A stretch of 9,942 nt of DNA from the NCBI GenBank assembly GCA_031266635.1, contig JAISAN010000121.1:1-9942 (forward strand), in the 5' to 3' direction. Position numbers and translations under genes: made by a program. The stretch's first letter is position 1, and the number at the start of each line of letters is the position of its first letter. Under the pieces are notes generated by a model, which searched no databases, was not told where the DNA came from, and saw nothing but the letters and a program-made list of their open reading frames with translations. Shown one piece after another: positions 1 through 8,834 of the stretch. This DNA is from Treponema sp. Lineage in GTDB: Bacteria > Spirochaetota > Spirochaetia > Treponematales > Breznakiellaceae.

Positions 1-3000
1 CGGTGCCCTGAATTTTCGGGTCGCCCATGATGATTGCCGGATTAGTTTCGTTGTTACCGGGGCTGCCGCTGATGATATTAATCACCGGCGGGGCGTTGTC
101 CCGCACAAAATTCCAGACCCTGGTAGTGGTCCGCGGGCTTGCCTCCTCCTGGACGGTGAAGGTAACTTTATGGGAACCGTCCTGGGTGGAACCCTCGCCG
201 CCCACCGCCGCGTTAAGATCGGAAACCGTCAGCGTATAGGTCCAGAGAATGGTTACTTCCCCCGAGTCCGGGTCATAGATGTTCGCCAAATTCACCGGCC
301 CCAGTTCCTCCCAGCCGGTCCCGTTATGGAAGTAGTAGGTGTTGTCATCGGTGTTGCGGTACGCGTCCCACTGGCCGGGAGTGTCCGGGGCCATAAGGCT
401 CTCACCGCGCCAGTTCAGGACTTGCGTTGTAACATGGGCGTTATTCGGCAGGGTGTCGCCGTCAACGCCCGCGATAAGCGGATCCCCCGATTTAAGGCTG
501 GAATCTCCGGCCAGCCCCTTTACGGTGAGCGCCGTTGTCCCCGGCGCTTCACCGATGGTCCTGTAGGCGTACACCGTCTCATCCGTATCTTTGTCCCCGT
601 AGGGGCTCACGATGACCAGCCGGGGATATTCCTTATCCAGAATAAAGCCGATGTTGACCGCCGCGCCGGGGCCGTTGGAAGGAAGGGAATTCCCGTCGGG
701 CTCGTTGACATAGCCGTTGCCGCTTGAATCCTTTACCCGGATGTTCAAGGTGTGGAAACCGTCGAGGAGGGCGCTTAGATCTACGGCCCAGTTGGCGGTT
801 TTACCGTTTGTCGAAGTTGGCTCCAGAACCCAGTTCCAGTTCTCCTCATCATCAAACCCGCCGTCAAGGCAGTACCAGAAGTTAGGGTCTACCGTTGAAT
901 AGCCGTCCACAAAGGAACCGAATATTTTCGCGTCCGTCTCCCGGATAACCGCGCCGCCTTTGATTTCGTTATATTTCTCTTCGGCGCTTATGGTAGTCCA
1001 TGAGTTGCCATCGCGGATGTCCTCCAGTTCCTCATCGAGCAAACTGATTCCGTTGATGGTGATAAAGTTTATCGCCGGGCCCTCGCTGTCCTTGAAGAAG
1101 GTTACCTGCTTGACCGCGGAACGGCCCGCCTTGTCCCGTACCTCAAGCCTGAAGGTATGGGCCCCCTCGGCAAGGTTATCCCACAACGGGGTTTCATTAA
1201 TGTCTGTGGTATCAAAACGCCAGCGGATGTCCGGGGCGCTGCCCCAAACCGCGGTTAACTTGCCGGCGGGCTCCGTATCGAGAATGGTAACGGGAAAATC
1301 CACCGTGGTTTCGTTCACGGTAAAAGACAGGGTGGCCGGGTTCAGTTCATTTATGTCGCCGTAGAAAACCGGCGGGGAGCTAAAGCTCTCTTCCTGACAG
1401 GGCGCTCCAAAGGGGTTGTTGTCGTTCCGTTCCGGGTCATTTTCCGTAAACGGTGTGCCGGTTATACCGGTAGTAGTGGGTACAATCCTGGGCGCGTTCA
1501 GGTCCATCCTGAACACCGCCGACTGAACCGTATTCGTCTTAACGCCGTCGCCTGAAGCGCTGGTATATATTTTTGTATCCAGCTTGTCTTTGGCCCGGAT
1601 TTCGATCTTTTTGTCAGCGGATTCATCGCCAAGAATATCTTCGATACTGTTGAGACCAGAGGCCGGGGCGCTATTGTACTCGATGCCGGTAAGGTCTTTA
1701 TAGATCTTCCGCAAATCCAGGGAGGAAATCTCAATGGAACGGCCGTCCTGGGACAAACCGTCAGCGCCGGTAAAGGCGGGGAATAAAAACCAGCCGCTCC
1801 AATCGTCGTCATCGTCATCGGCGTTGTCTTTGTAGTCTCTCGAGAACCGGTATTCCACCGCTCCCGGGTCCAGGCCGTCGTCATCGGTCAGCGTTATCCT
1901 GAAAGGATCGTTCTCGTCAACAAAGCTCGTGCCGTCATTGTTGATCGTTGTAAAATTGACCGTGGGATTATCGGTTTCCTGATTTACGTTCAGCAGAATT
2001 TTGTCGTAGTTGATATTTCCCGCGTTATCCTGGGAGACGATGTAGAACCAGACCCGGTAGTCTCCGCCTCCCTCCCATTCGTGGGTTTTGAGGTTCAGCT
2101 CATACGCGCCGTCCGCGCCGGACACGTTGATACCGGGATACGAAGGCCCGTCATATTGGCCGCTGGTGTTGGGCGGCGTGGATACCGCTTTTGTCGCGTC
2201 AAAGAGTACCGCGTCCGCCCTTTGGTAGAGGTAGTCCCCAAAGGTTTTTCCGGGGTTTCCGAACAGCCAGGTCGTATAGTCCGTCTCGGCTATATCGTTA
2301 TCCTTGCTGAGGAGGTACTTGAATTTCATGTTCCCGTTTTCGTCCAGGGCGTTGCCCCGGTTGTCGGTGGAACTTACCTGAATTTTCACCGTGCTGTTTA
2401 CCGTCCAGCGGCGGTAGGAATCGGCCAATGTGGCGGGTGGATGAGGGGTGGTGTTCGGACTATCCACCGCCGCCGCGGGATTATCCTGGCTGAAATAGGG
2501 TGTAACGCTGTTGACCGATACCGCTGGCGGCTGGGTGTCGATGTAGATGTTCACCTCGTTGTTATTCTGCGCGTTGGTGTTGGACCGGGTCCGGGCGGTA
2601 AAGGCGTAACTGCCGTCGCCGAAAGTAACATAGTACGCGCCGCTTGGAACCGAAGTTTCGTCTACCGGCCCGGTGGTTGTACCGTTCGAGGCCAGGTAGT
2701 AGCTTTTCCCCGCAATCACATTAAAGTCCAGCGAAGGCTTGGGATCATAGCCGTCCCATTTGGCCAGAATAACGGGGCCGGTTTCGGTTCCGCCTTTCTT
2801 CCTGCCACTCACCTCAATGGATAGAGAGCTGATGGCTGTATCCACGTCTCCCCTGGGTTCGGCTGTGGCCGTAACGGTAAAGTCCGTCCGCTGGTACAGG
2901 TTGTCGGGGTCGGCGGAAAGTTCCACCGAAGGCAGGGTATTGGGGGCGTATATTTCCAGGCTGAGCCGGTCTTTTGTGCCGTCATAGGCGTCTCCGGGCC

Positions 3001-3922
3001 ACTGTATCTCTTTGCCCATAATATCTTTGGCCCTGATCTGTAAGGAATAGAAGCCCGTGTTTATTTGTTCTATCGGGTCAGCGTCACCCGGATATGTACC
3101 GTCGAGCCGGTGCTTCCGTAAATAATAGCGGAAAGCGTTGCCCCGCTCTCCCTGTTCGGATACGACCAGTCCCTGATCCACGGGAATCCAGCCGTCGTCG
3201 CTGCCGTCGCTCGCGGTAACATCCCCATAGCCCGCGTTGTCCCTGTCATGCGTGGGGGGAGGCGTTACGCCGCTGGTATCGAGCCAGAAACGGATCTGGG
3301 GGTAGCCGGGGGCCACGCCGGCCAGGTCCTGGAACATGCCCGAGATAAAACTGTTGATCACCACCTGGTGGCTGGAAGCGCCGGGGCTGAGGGTGTTGTT
3401 GAGGGTGCTGCCCGTTACCTGGGGCCGGGGAATCTGGAATTCAATGACCGGCGGGGCGTTTTTCACCGTATAGATCAGCTTGTCCGACACGGTTGCCTTG
3501 CCGGAGCTGTCGGTGGCGCTTACCTCCACCTGGAGGGAGCCGTCGGCCATGCCGGCGGTATCAATATCCACATAGTAAAGGCCCGTTTCCCCGTCCAGCC
3601 TGGCGGGAACCGTTACGGGGTCCTGGCCGATTAGCTGGTTGTTTTCACCGGCGATGCTGTAGGTATAGGTGAGCTGTACCTTTTCTATCCCCGAGTCGTC
3701 GCTGGCGTTGATATACAGCCGGGTTTCACCGCTTACGTAGGAGCCGGGCGCGGGGCCCAGTTCGCCGTTGATCTGGAGTACTGGCGCGGTCAGGTCTACC
3801 CTGGTCCCCAGCCCGGCGGCGGGCTGCTCGCAGGACGGAAAAAACAGCAGGGCCGGAAAGACGGCCAGCACAAGGGCCGGAACCGCGGATAATTTTTCTT
3901 TTAACGCTGATAACGTTGACAT
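1..3922 (-). CDS. Large Ig-like repeat lipoprotein, C-terminus beyond left edge (partial)
   Basis: The reading frame is open from ATG at 3922-3920 to position 2, giving 1307 residues with no stop, so the true C-terminus is outside the window. The N-terminus is a lipoprotein signal: a Lys-containing n-region, a hydrophobic stretch (about residues 13-28) and F-P-S-C with the acylated Cys at 31. This relaxed lipobox suits spirochaetes. After the Cys come repeated modules of roughly 100-150 residues with Ig/cadherin-like signatures: starts such as TAPVLQING (45-53) and TQPPAVSV (463-470), and strand endings such as IRAKD (296-300), IRAKDK (775-780), LEVRDKAG (926-933) and IRVKDSSGNG (1061-1070). 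An Asp run lies at 702-707. Only two Cys remain after maturation (842, 1018). The protein is probably tethered to a membrane surface by lipid. GAGGAG, 7 bases upstream and sharing a base with the upstream stop, fixes the start and implies translational coupling. Ligand and enzymatic role are not recognisable. The export and repeat calls are firm; the organism inference is moderate. Confidence 0.88.
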   Translation of the reverse strand, partial: MSTLSALKEKLSAVPALVLAVFPALLFFPSCEQPAAGLGTRVDLTAPVLQINGELGPAPGSYVSGETRLYINASDDSGIEKVQLTYTYSIAGENNQLIGQDPVTVPARLDGETGLYYVDIDTAGMADGSLQVEVSATDSSGKATVSDKLIYTVKNAPPVIEFQIPRPQVTGSTLNNTLSPGASSHQVVINSFISGMFQDLAGVAPGYPQIRFWLDTSGVTPPPTHDRDNAGYGDVTASDGSDDGWIPVDQGLVVSEQGERGNAFRYYLRKHRLDGTYPGDADPIEQINTGFYSLQIRAKDIMGKEIQWPGDAYDGTKDRLSLEIYAPNTLPSVELSADPDNLYQRTDFTVTATAEPRGDVDTAISSLSIEVSGRKKGGTETGPVILAKWDGYDPKPSLDFNVIAGKSYYLASNGTTTGPVDETSVPSGAYYVTFGDGSYAFTARTRSNTNAQNNNEVNIYIDTQPPAVSVNSVTPYFSQDNPAAAVDSPNTTPHPPATLADSYRRWTVNSTVKIQVSSTDNRGNALDENGNMKFKYLLSKDNDIAETDYTTWLFGNPGKTFGDYLYQRADAVLFDATKAVSTPPNTSGQYDGPSYPGINVSGADGAYELNLKTHEWEGGGDYRVWFYIVSQDNAGNINYDKILLNVNQETDNPTVNFTTINNDGTSFVDENDPFRITLTDDDGLDPGAVEYRFSRDYKDNADDDDDDWSGWFLFPAFTGADGLSQDGRSIEISSLDLRKIYKDLTGIEYNSAPASGLNSIEDILGDESADKKIEIRAKDKLDTKIYTSASGDGVKTNTVQSAVFRMDLNAPRIVPTTTGITGTPFTENDPERNDNNPFGAPCQEESFSSPPVFYGDINELNPATLSFTVNETTVDFPVTILDTEPAGKLTAVWGSAPDIRWRFDTTDINETPLWDNLAEGAHTFRLEVRDKAGRSAVKQVTFFKDSEGPAINFITINGISLLDEELEDIRDGNSWTTISAEEKYNEIKGGAVIRETDAKIFGSFVDGYSTVDPNFWYCLDGGFDDEENWNWVLEPTSTNGKTANWAVDLSALLDGFHTLNIRVKDSSGNGYVNEPDGNSLPSNGPGAAVNIGFILDKEYPRLVIVSPYGDKDTDETVYAYRTIGEAPGTTALTVKGLAGDSSLKSGDPLIAGVDGDTLPNNAHVTTQVLNWRGESLMAPDTPGQWDAYRNTDDNTYYFHNGTGWEELGPVNLANIYDPDSGEVTILWTYTLTVSDLNAAVGGEGSTQDGSHKVTFTVQEEASPRTTTRVWNFVRDNAPPVINIISGSPGNNETNPAIIMGDPKIQGT

Positions 3923-3929
3923 GATTGCT

Positions 3930-3935
3930 CTCCTC
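3930..3935 (-). promoter_or_regulatory. Ribosome binding site of the lipoprotein gene, overlapping the upstream stop
   Basis: The minus strand reads TAG followed directly by AGGAGAGCAATC and then ATG. GAGGAG is formed using the G of the upstream stop codon and sits 7 bases before the start. Ribosomes ending the upstream gene would be placed directly on this site, so the two proteins are likely made together. Confidence 0.8.
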
Positions 3936-6900
3936 TAAAACACATTGGCTCGTAACCCCACGGTAAGGTGGGGGGTGGTTGTTTCCAGGCCCAGTTCCCG
4001 GGCGTTTACGTCGGTGGGAACAAACCAGAGCTGGAATTCGGTATACAGTGCGAAGGTCCGTAAAAACTTTCTCCGGGGGATGGTTACCCGGGGGAACTCA
4101 AGCTGGCCCAGCAGGGCGGAAAGCCAGGTGGACGACCCGCTCTGGGTTACGGAGAAAAGGGAAAAGTTCGCTCCCACCGCGGCGGAGGCGGAAAGCCAGG
4201 CCCAGTCCGGCCCCAGCAGGGAACGGAAGGGCAGGGAGTATACATTGGCCAGGAGCTTAAGGCCCAGGATATTTCCGCCGTAGCGGATGGGGCCGGAACC
4301 GAAAAGCGCGTATTGTTCCTGGGTCAGCTGGCCGTAGGAGACCTGGAGTTTGACGTTGTCGTCAAAGAAACTCAGGCCCAGGCCCAGGTCGTACAGGGAG
4401 GCGCCCAGAAAATGGGAATCGAAATAGAGGCCCTGGATAAATCCGGGAACCTCGTAGGCCGCCTTGTCGCCCTTCCGCAGGGCGTAGCTGGTTTCCCGCA
4501 GCGCCACGTTGTCCGCCGCCAGGGCGGAATATTCCAAGGTCTGGTTGTAGCGTCCCCCGGCCTGGGGGGCGATAAGCCGGATAAGCGGCGGGGTCTGGTC
4601 TATCTGTATCAGGGTCCGGGAAACCGCGGTCTCCCCGTTTTCCATGGTGGCCCGGACAATAAGGTAATAGACCCCTTCGGGCATATCTTCGGTTTCCAGC
4701 CGGTAGGCCCAGTCATGCTCCTTGTTCCGCCCCCGTTCGGCATACACAAAGGTCTTGCCGTTGTCAAAACTCAAATCCACCAATTTGAGTTTTTTCGCCG
4801 CCGCGGCGCGCCGCAGTTCCGGGTCCGCTTTCCGGTCCCGCAGGGCCGCCTGTTCCGTTTCGGTTAAATCATAGGCCGCCCGGCCGGCAAGCCAGGGCCG
4901 CTCGTAGGCAAAATCCCCCATGTCCAGGCTGTCGATGCTCACCCAGGGGCCGTCTTTCCGGTAGTTGACGATCCGGTCGCCGGAATTCACCACCCCGGTT
5001 CCGCCAAAATCACTGCGGACCCTGACGGTGTTTTCCCCTTCCGTCAACAGTTCCCCGTCCAGGGCAAAGCGGAAAAATCCCGCCTCCGTTACCGGTACGG
5101 TTTCCCCGTCTTGGCCGTTGATTGAAACGGTTACGGTTCCGGCGCGGTCGATGCCCCCGGTATAGCCGTAGAGATTAAAGGAACCCTGTACATACTCCCC
5201 TTCCAGCGGGTACAGGCAGTCCACAAAGTTCCGAATCGAATCCCGGACCAGCCGGACGTTCCGGGAAACATGGGTGATATTTTTTGCCCGGTCCCGGGCC
5301 CGGATATCAATGTTGTAGAGCCCGTCGGCCAGGGGGGAAAGGTCCAGGTCGTAGGTCAAAATGGCTCCGGGGTCCAGCGTTACCGCCCAGGCCGCCGGCG
5401 GCAGGGGATTCCCGTCTACCGCATGGACGTCCAGGGTGATTGTTTCCAGCCCCACCGTATCGGACGCCTGGCCGAATACGGAAACCGGCCCCGTGGTCGT
5501 CAGGCCGTCCTGAGGAAATTCCAGGGAAAGCTCCGGGGCCGTGTTGTCGATGTTAATCAGGCTGGAATAAAAGCCCGAAATGCCGTACCGGTCCCACACC
5601 CGGATAAAGACCACGTGGGCGCCGTCCTTGAGGATTTTGGAATTAAAGGCGTAGGACCAGTTTTCGGCCCCCCGGGCGTTGTTATAGGTGTTACCGTTAT
5701 CCAGGGAAATCTGGACCCGGTCGATCCGGTTGGCGTCCGACGCGGCGCCGGAGATGCTGACGGTTCCGGTGGAAATTTCATCAAAACCGGGACTGATAAC
5801 CCGGGCGCCCGGTTCTTCGGTGGAGACCCGGAACTGCCGCCGGACCGGGTTCCCCCGGACACCGTAAATATCCTCCGCCACAACGCTGATGGCGTGCTCA
5901 TTGTCCCCCAGGTCTTTCAGGCTCAGGGGAATGGAATAGGCGTTAACCGATTCCAGGGGAAGTTCCGGGCCGCCGTCAACGGAGTACCAGACCCGGGCGA
6001 TTTGATCGTCGTCGTACATGATCCCCGAAACGGTAAAATCGGTAACCAGGACTTCATCCTCCGTGGGCAGGTTGATAAGCGCCACGGGAAGGTCCATCTC
6101 CTGATCGATCACGAAAGTCCAGCCGTTAAAAATACCGGTGTTCCCCGCGGCGTCCCGGAAACGGAGGGCCATTCCTTCGGTCAGGGGGAATTCGGCGGTT
6201 CCCATGAGGATGTTCAAAAACATGGCGGGGTCCAGCGGTACGGCGTCCCGGCCGTTTGAACCGGCGGGGAGGTATTCCACGGCGGCAAGACGCCCCCGCT
6301 CCTCCACCGCCAGGCCGATCCGCATGGCGCCGTTTACCGGGGAACCGGCGAGGGGAACCGCCAGCCGCGCGCCGGGGGCCTGGGTGTCCTTGTAAACCTG
6401 GCAGAAGAGCGTACCGGTTTTTCCCGCCTCGTCCCCGGCCCGGATTTGGATTTCCACCAGGCCGTCTTCCCGGGACGAAAGGTCGACGGTTTCCCGGACT
6501 TCGCCGCCCTGGGCTGAAGTTCCGGGGAAGGCCCGCCAGGTTTGCCCCAGGTCCAGGCTGTATTCCGGGCGGGAGAGCCGGTTCGTGTCGGTTACGGTAA
6601 AACGCAGCTCCGCCTGATCCCGCACCCAGGTCTTATGGGGGCCTTCCCCGGCCCACTCGAGCCGCGGCGCCGAAGCGTCAACGATAAAATGATAGTCCGG
6701 CGTCCGGTAGCTCCGGCCCGCCGTGTCGGTGAGGGTAAAACTCACCGGGCCCCGAAGCCCCTCTTCGGCGGAATCAAGCAGCAGCCTGCCGTATTCATCC
6801 ACCCGGCAGTTCAGGCCGGGAACGGAGGCCGAGGCGGAAACCAGCGGCGCGCCGTACGGCAGGCCGGTCAGGCTTTCCCCCGGCGCCAGGAGTATCCTGC

Positions 6901-8665
6901 TGTCCTCAAGGCGTTGGGGGTTAACCCAGGCAAGGTCCCCGCCGCCGGCGTCCTCCTCGCCTATCCGTACATAGTCTTCCAGACAGCCCGTCCGGCCGTA
7001 GACATCGGTTACTTCCACATAAATGGGGACAAGCCCGGTTCCGGGGGGCAGGGCCAGTTCCTGAACCTCCGCCGTCCGGGACCGGGGCCGGATGGGGGGC
7101 AGGGGTATACCGCCAACGGTAGGCCGGATTTCCCTGATGGCGCCCCGGACCCGCATCTGGATGGACAGGGCCCGGCCTTGGGGCGCCGTCATCCCCGAAT
7201 ACCAGGCTTCCCTGGTTCCCTGGCCCCGCCGTTCGGGGCCTATCAGTAGGGTTTCTATCTCCGGCCGGGGTTCCGGTCCGGCAACGACAATATTCCTCAG
7301 TTCCACCGGCTTTCCCAAAACGCCGTAAATGTCCCGGGCCCGGAGGGACAGCGTATGGGTTCCCGGCGGCAGTCCCTTAAGGGAAAAGGAAAAATTCCCG
7401 GTGCAGAGAAGGCTTTCCGGCTCCCCGCCGTCCAGGGACCAGACGATCGATTCTACGCCGTCGTCATCTTCGGCCATGCCGCTCAGGGCCAGTTCGTAAC
7501 CGGGAACAACAAGCTCCCCCGCGTTTTTCTCCGCCGCCGGGGACCACAGGGTAATCCGGGGAAGGTCCCCTTCCTGGTCCACCGGCAGTTTCCGCCGGGC
7601 CACGGTGATATTCCCGGAAAGGTCTTCCGCCCGGATTTCCAGTTCCAGGGAACGGGTCTTTTCATCCCGGATATCGAATTCCTGTATCCACCAGGGGTTT
7701 CCCACCAGCAGTTCCATGTCCCCGCTGTTTTTCCCCAGCCTCCAGGACAGGGACTTCAGGCCCACCGTATCCCGGGCCGACCCGGCGGCCTGAAAAATAC
7801 CGTTCACCGCCGGCCCTTCCGGGGGCCAGTTAATACTAACGTCGGGGCCCGTATTGTCTGCGAAGATCAAATGGGTATAGAGCCCCTCCGAACCCTGCCG
7901 GTCCCGGGCCTTAAACCGGATAATCGCCGGGCCGTCCGTAAAGGACCGGGTGTCCAGACTGAACTCAAAGGCCGCGGAAGTACCGGATTTGTCCGTCTTC
8001 AGGCGGAGGGGCCTGAACACCTCATCCCCCTCCCGGGACCAGAAAAGGCTGTCTACCCCGTTCCCGTCCTGAACCGTCCCCCGGACGCTGATTTTTTTGT
8101 TCACCAGGCCGCCCAGGGCGGGGCTTTCCACGGTAATTTCCGGTTTCCGCCGGTCCAGATTCCATAAAACCCGGTAGGGCCGGCCCCGGAGGCCGTTACT
8201 ATCCACCCCGTAAACCGTGATGCTGTAGAGGCCGTCGGGAAACGCGGCGGTTTCGTAATAATAGGACCAGAAGTCCTTCCCCTCGGGGATAACCGTCGTT
8301 TCGGGATCGTCATTGAAGATCAGTTCCACGTGGTCCACCGCGTCGTCGTCCAGGCAGGTTCCCACGATATTGAGATTCCCCGGTACCCGCATGCCGCCGG
8401 CCGGATTGGTGATCCGGGCTACCGGCAGGTCCGATTCGGGGTCCAGGTAGATATTATAGGGGCCGCTCGTGGCGGAGTTTCCCCCCTTGTCGCCGGATTC
8501 AATATAAAAGTTGTACTTTCCCGGCTTCCGGTCGTTGATGTCTACCGATTCGGTAAACCCCCCGGCGTTTTGCGCCTGGTTCAACACATTGTCCTGCTGG
8601 CCGCCGGCCAGAACCGTCCCGGCCGCCAGGGCCAGCAGTCCGGTGAGCAGTAAATTCCGAAACAT
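3935..8665 (-). CDS. Exported multi-Ig-domain protein with C-terminal beta-barrel-like domain
   Basis: This is a 1576-residue protein. The frame extends 67 codons further upstream, but ATG at 8665 is chosen because GGAGG lies 5 bases before it and a clean Sec signal peptide follows (MFRNLLLTGLLALAAGTVLA, cleavage after A20); the upstream extension is unlike a signal. About 13 Ig-like modules follow (approximately 76-168, 172-268, 273-362, 366-462, 466-570, 575-662, 665-758, 762-853, 857-946, 950-1040, 1042-1142, 1144-1236, 1240-1356), with recurrent endings such as IRAEDLSGN, LRARDIYGV and IRARDRAKN. Modules 5 and 6 are divergent. Half a module (1358-1400) leads into residues 1408-1576, which hold about eight amphipathic strands rich in Gly and aromatics and end LTVGLRANVF. 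A terminal Phe after alternating hydrophobics resembles the BamA-recognised signal of outer-membrane barrels. The likely site is the outer membrane with a long Ig stalk. It is the first gene of the operon with the lipoprotein gene. It might instead be wholly periplasmic if the C-terminal domain is a soluble beta-sandwich. Confidence 0.88.
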   Translation of the reverse strand: MFRNLLLTGLLALAAGTVLAGGQQDNVLNQAQNAGGFTESVDINDRKPGKYNFYIESGDKGGNSATSGPYNIYLDPESDLPVARITNPAGGMRVPGNLNIVGTCLDDDAVDHVELIFNDDPETTVIPEGKDFWSYYYETAAFPDGLYSITVYGVDSNGLRGRPYRVLWNLDRRKPEITVESPALGGLVNKKISVRGTVQDGNGVDSLFWSREGDEVFRPLRLKTDKSGTSAAFEFSLDTRSFTDGPAIIRFKARDRQGSEGLYTHLIFADNTGPDVSINWPPEGPAVNGIFQAAGSARDTVGLKSLSWRLGKNSGDMELLVGNPWWIQEFDIRDEKTRSLELEIRAEDLSGNITVARRKLPVDQEGDLPRITLWSPAAEKNAGELVVPGYELALSGMAEDDDGVESIVWSLDGGEPESLLCTGNFSFSLKGLPPGTHTLSLRARDIYGVLGKPVELRNIVVAGPEPRPEIETLLIGPERRGQGTREAWYSGMTAPQGRALSIQMRVRGAIREIRPTVGGIPLPPIRPRSRTAEVQELALPPGTGLVPIYVEVTDVYGRTGCLEDYVRIGEEDAGGGDLAWVNPQRLEDSRILLAPGESLTGLPYGAPLVSASASVPGLNCRVDEYGRLLLDSAEEGLRGPVSFTLTDTAGRSYRTPDYHFIVDASAPRLEWAGEGPHKTWVRDQAELRFTVTDTNRLSRPEYSLDLGQTWRAFPGTSAQGGEVRETVDLSSREDGLVEIQIRAGDEAGKTGTLFCQVYKDTQAPGARLAVPLAGSPVNGAMRIGLAVEERGRLAAVEYLPAGSNGRDAVPLDPAMFLNILMGTAEFPLTEGMALRFRDAAGNTGIFNGWTFVIDQEMDLPVALINLPTEDEVLVTDFTVSGIMYDDDQIARVWYSVDGGPELPLESVNAYSIPLSLKDLGDNEHAISVVAEDIYGVRGNPVRRQFRVSTEEPGARVISPGFDEISTGTVSISGAASDANRIDRVQISLDNGNTYNNARGAENWSYAFNSKILKDGAHVVFIRVWDRYGISGFYSSLINIDNTAPELSLEFPQDGLTTTGPVSVFGQASDTVGLETITLDVHAVDGNPLPPAAWAVTLDPGAILTYDLDLSPLADGLYNIDIRARDRAKNITHVSRNVRLVRDSIRNFVDCLYPLEGEYVQGSFNLYGYTGGIDRAGTVTVSINGQDGETVPVTEAGFFRFALDGELLTEGENTVRVRSDFGGTGVVNSGDRIVNYRKDGPWVSIDSLDMGDFAYERPWLAGRAAYDLTETEQAALRDRKADPELRRAAAAKKLKLVDLSFDNGKTFVYAERGRNKEHDWAYRLETEDMPEGVYYLIVRATMENGETAVSRTLIQIDQTPPLIRLIAPQAGGRYNQTLEYSALAADNVALRETSYALRKGDKAAYEVPGFIQGLYFDSHFLGASLYDLGLGLSFFDDNVKLQVSYGQLTQEQYALFGSGPIRYGGNILGLKLLANVYSLPFRSLLGPDWAWLSASAAVGANFSLFSVTQSGSSTWLSALLGQLEFPRVTIPRRKFLRTFALYTEFQLWFVPTDVNARELGLETTTPHLTVGLRANVF

Positions 8666-8670
8666 CTTTA

Positions 8671-8675
8671 CCTCC
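8671..8675 (-). promoter_or_regulatory. Ribosome binding site of the 1576-residue protein
   Basis: GGAGG followed by TAAAG and ATG at 8665. This consensus site decides the start over the in-frame ATG at 8866, which would add 67 residues and bury the signal peptide. Confidence 0.8.
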
Positions 8676-8765
8676 GAATTCAACCCGTTTCTTTTCACCA
8701 TAGGGTCCTGATACCCCGCCTTTAGGGCGTTTGGAATTGGTAACACCAACAAAGATGGTATTGGC

Positions 8766-8813
8766 CCCTGGGAAATTTCCCCGAACCGTCTGGTTTGAGG
8801 AAAGTTTCCCTGG
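8766..8813. repeat. Paired palindromes (GGGAAATTTCCC type) in the operon leader
   Basis: GGGAAATTTCCC (8770-8781) is a perfect 12-base palindrome. A second near-palindrome, GGAAAGTTTCC, lies at 8799-8809. With their flanks the two are also inverted copies of each other: CCCTGGGAAATTTCCCC at 8766-8782 against CCAGGGAAACTTTCCTC read from the other strand at 8813-8797, with one bulged base. The centres are about 28 bases apart, roughly 100-140 bases upstream of the start codon. They could be a dimeric operator or a leader-RNA hairpin; nothing identifies a regulator. Confidence 0.45.
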
Positions 8814-8834
8814 CAATTTTTTTGCAGAACGAAC

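Noticed and set aside
170..3634. Long plus-strand open frames (for example 170-727 and 2081-2824) opposite the lipoprotein gene
   Set aside because: They are antisense to an uninterrupted 1307-codon frame with signal peptide and Ig modules, lack ribosome binding sites, and have Arg/Gly/Val/Pro-rich compositions typical of reading GC-rich genes backwards.
4313..8167. Plus-strand open frames opposite the 1576-residue gene (for example 5270-6259 and 7355-8167)
   Set aside because: They are shadows of the minus-strand coding sequence: Pro/Arg/Gly-rich, without recognisable domains or start signals.
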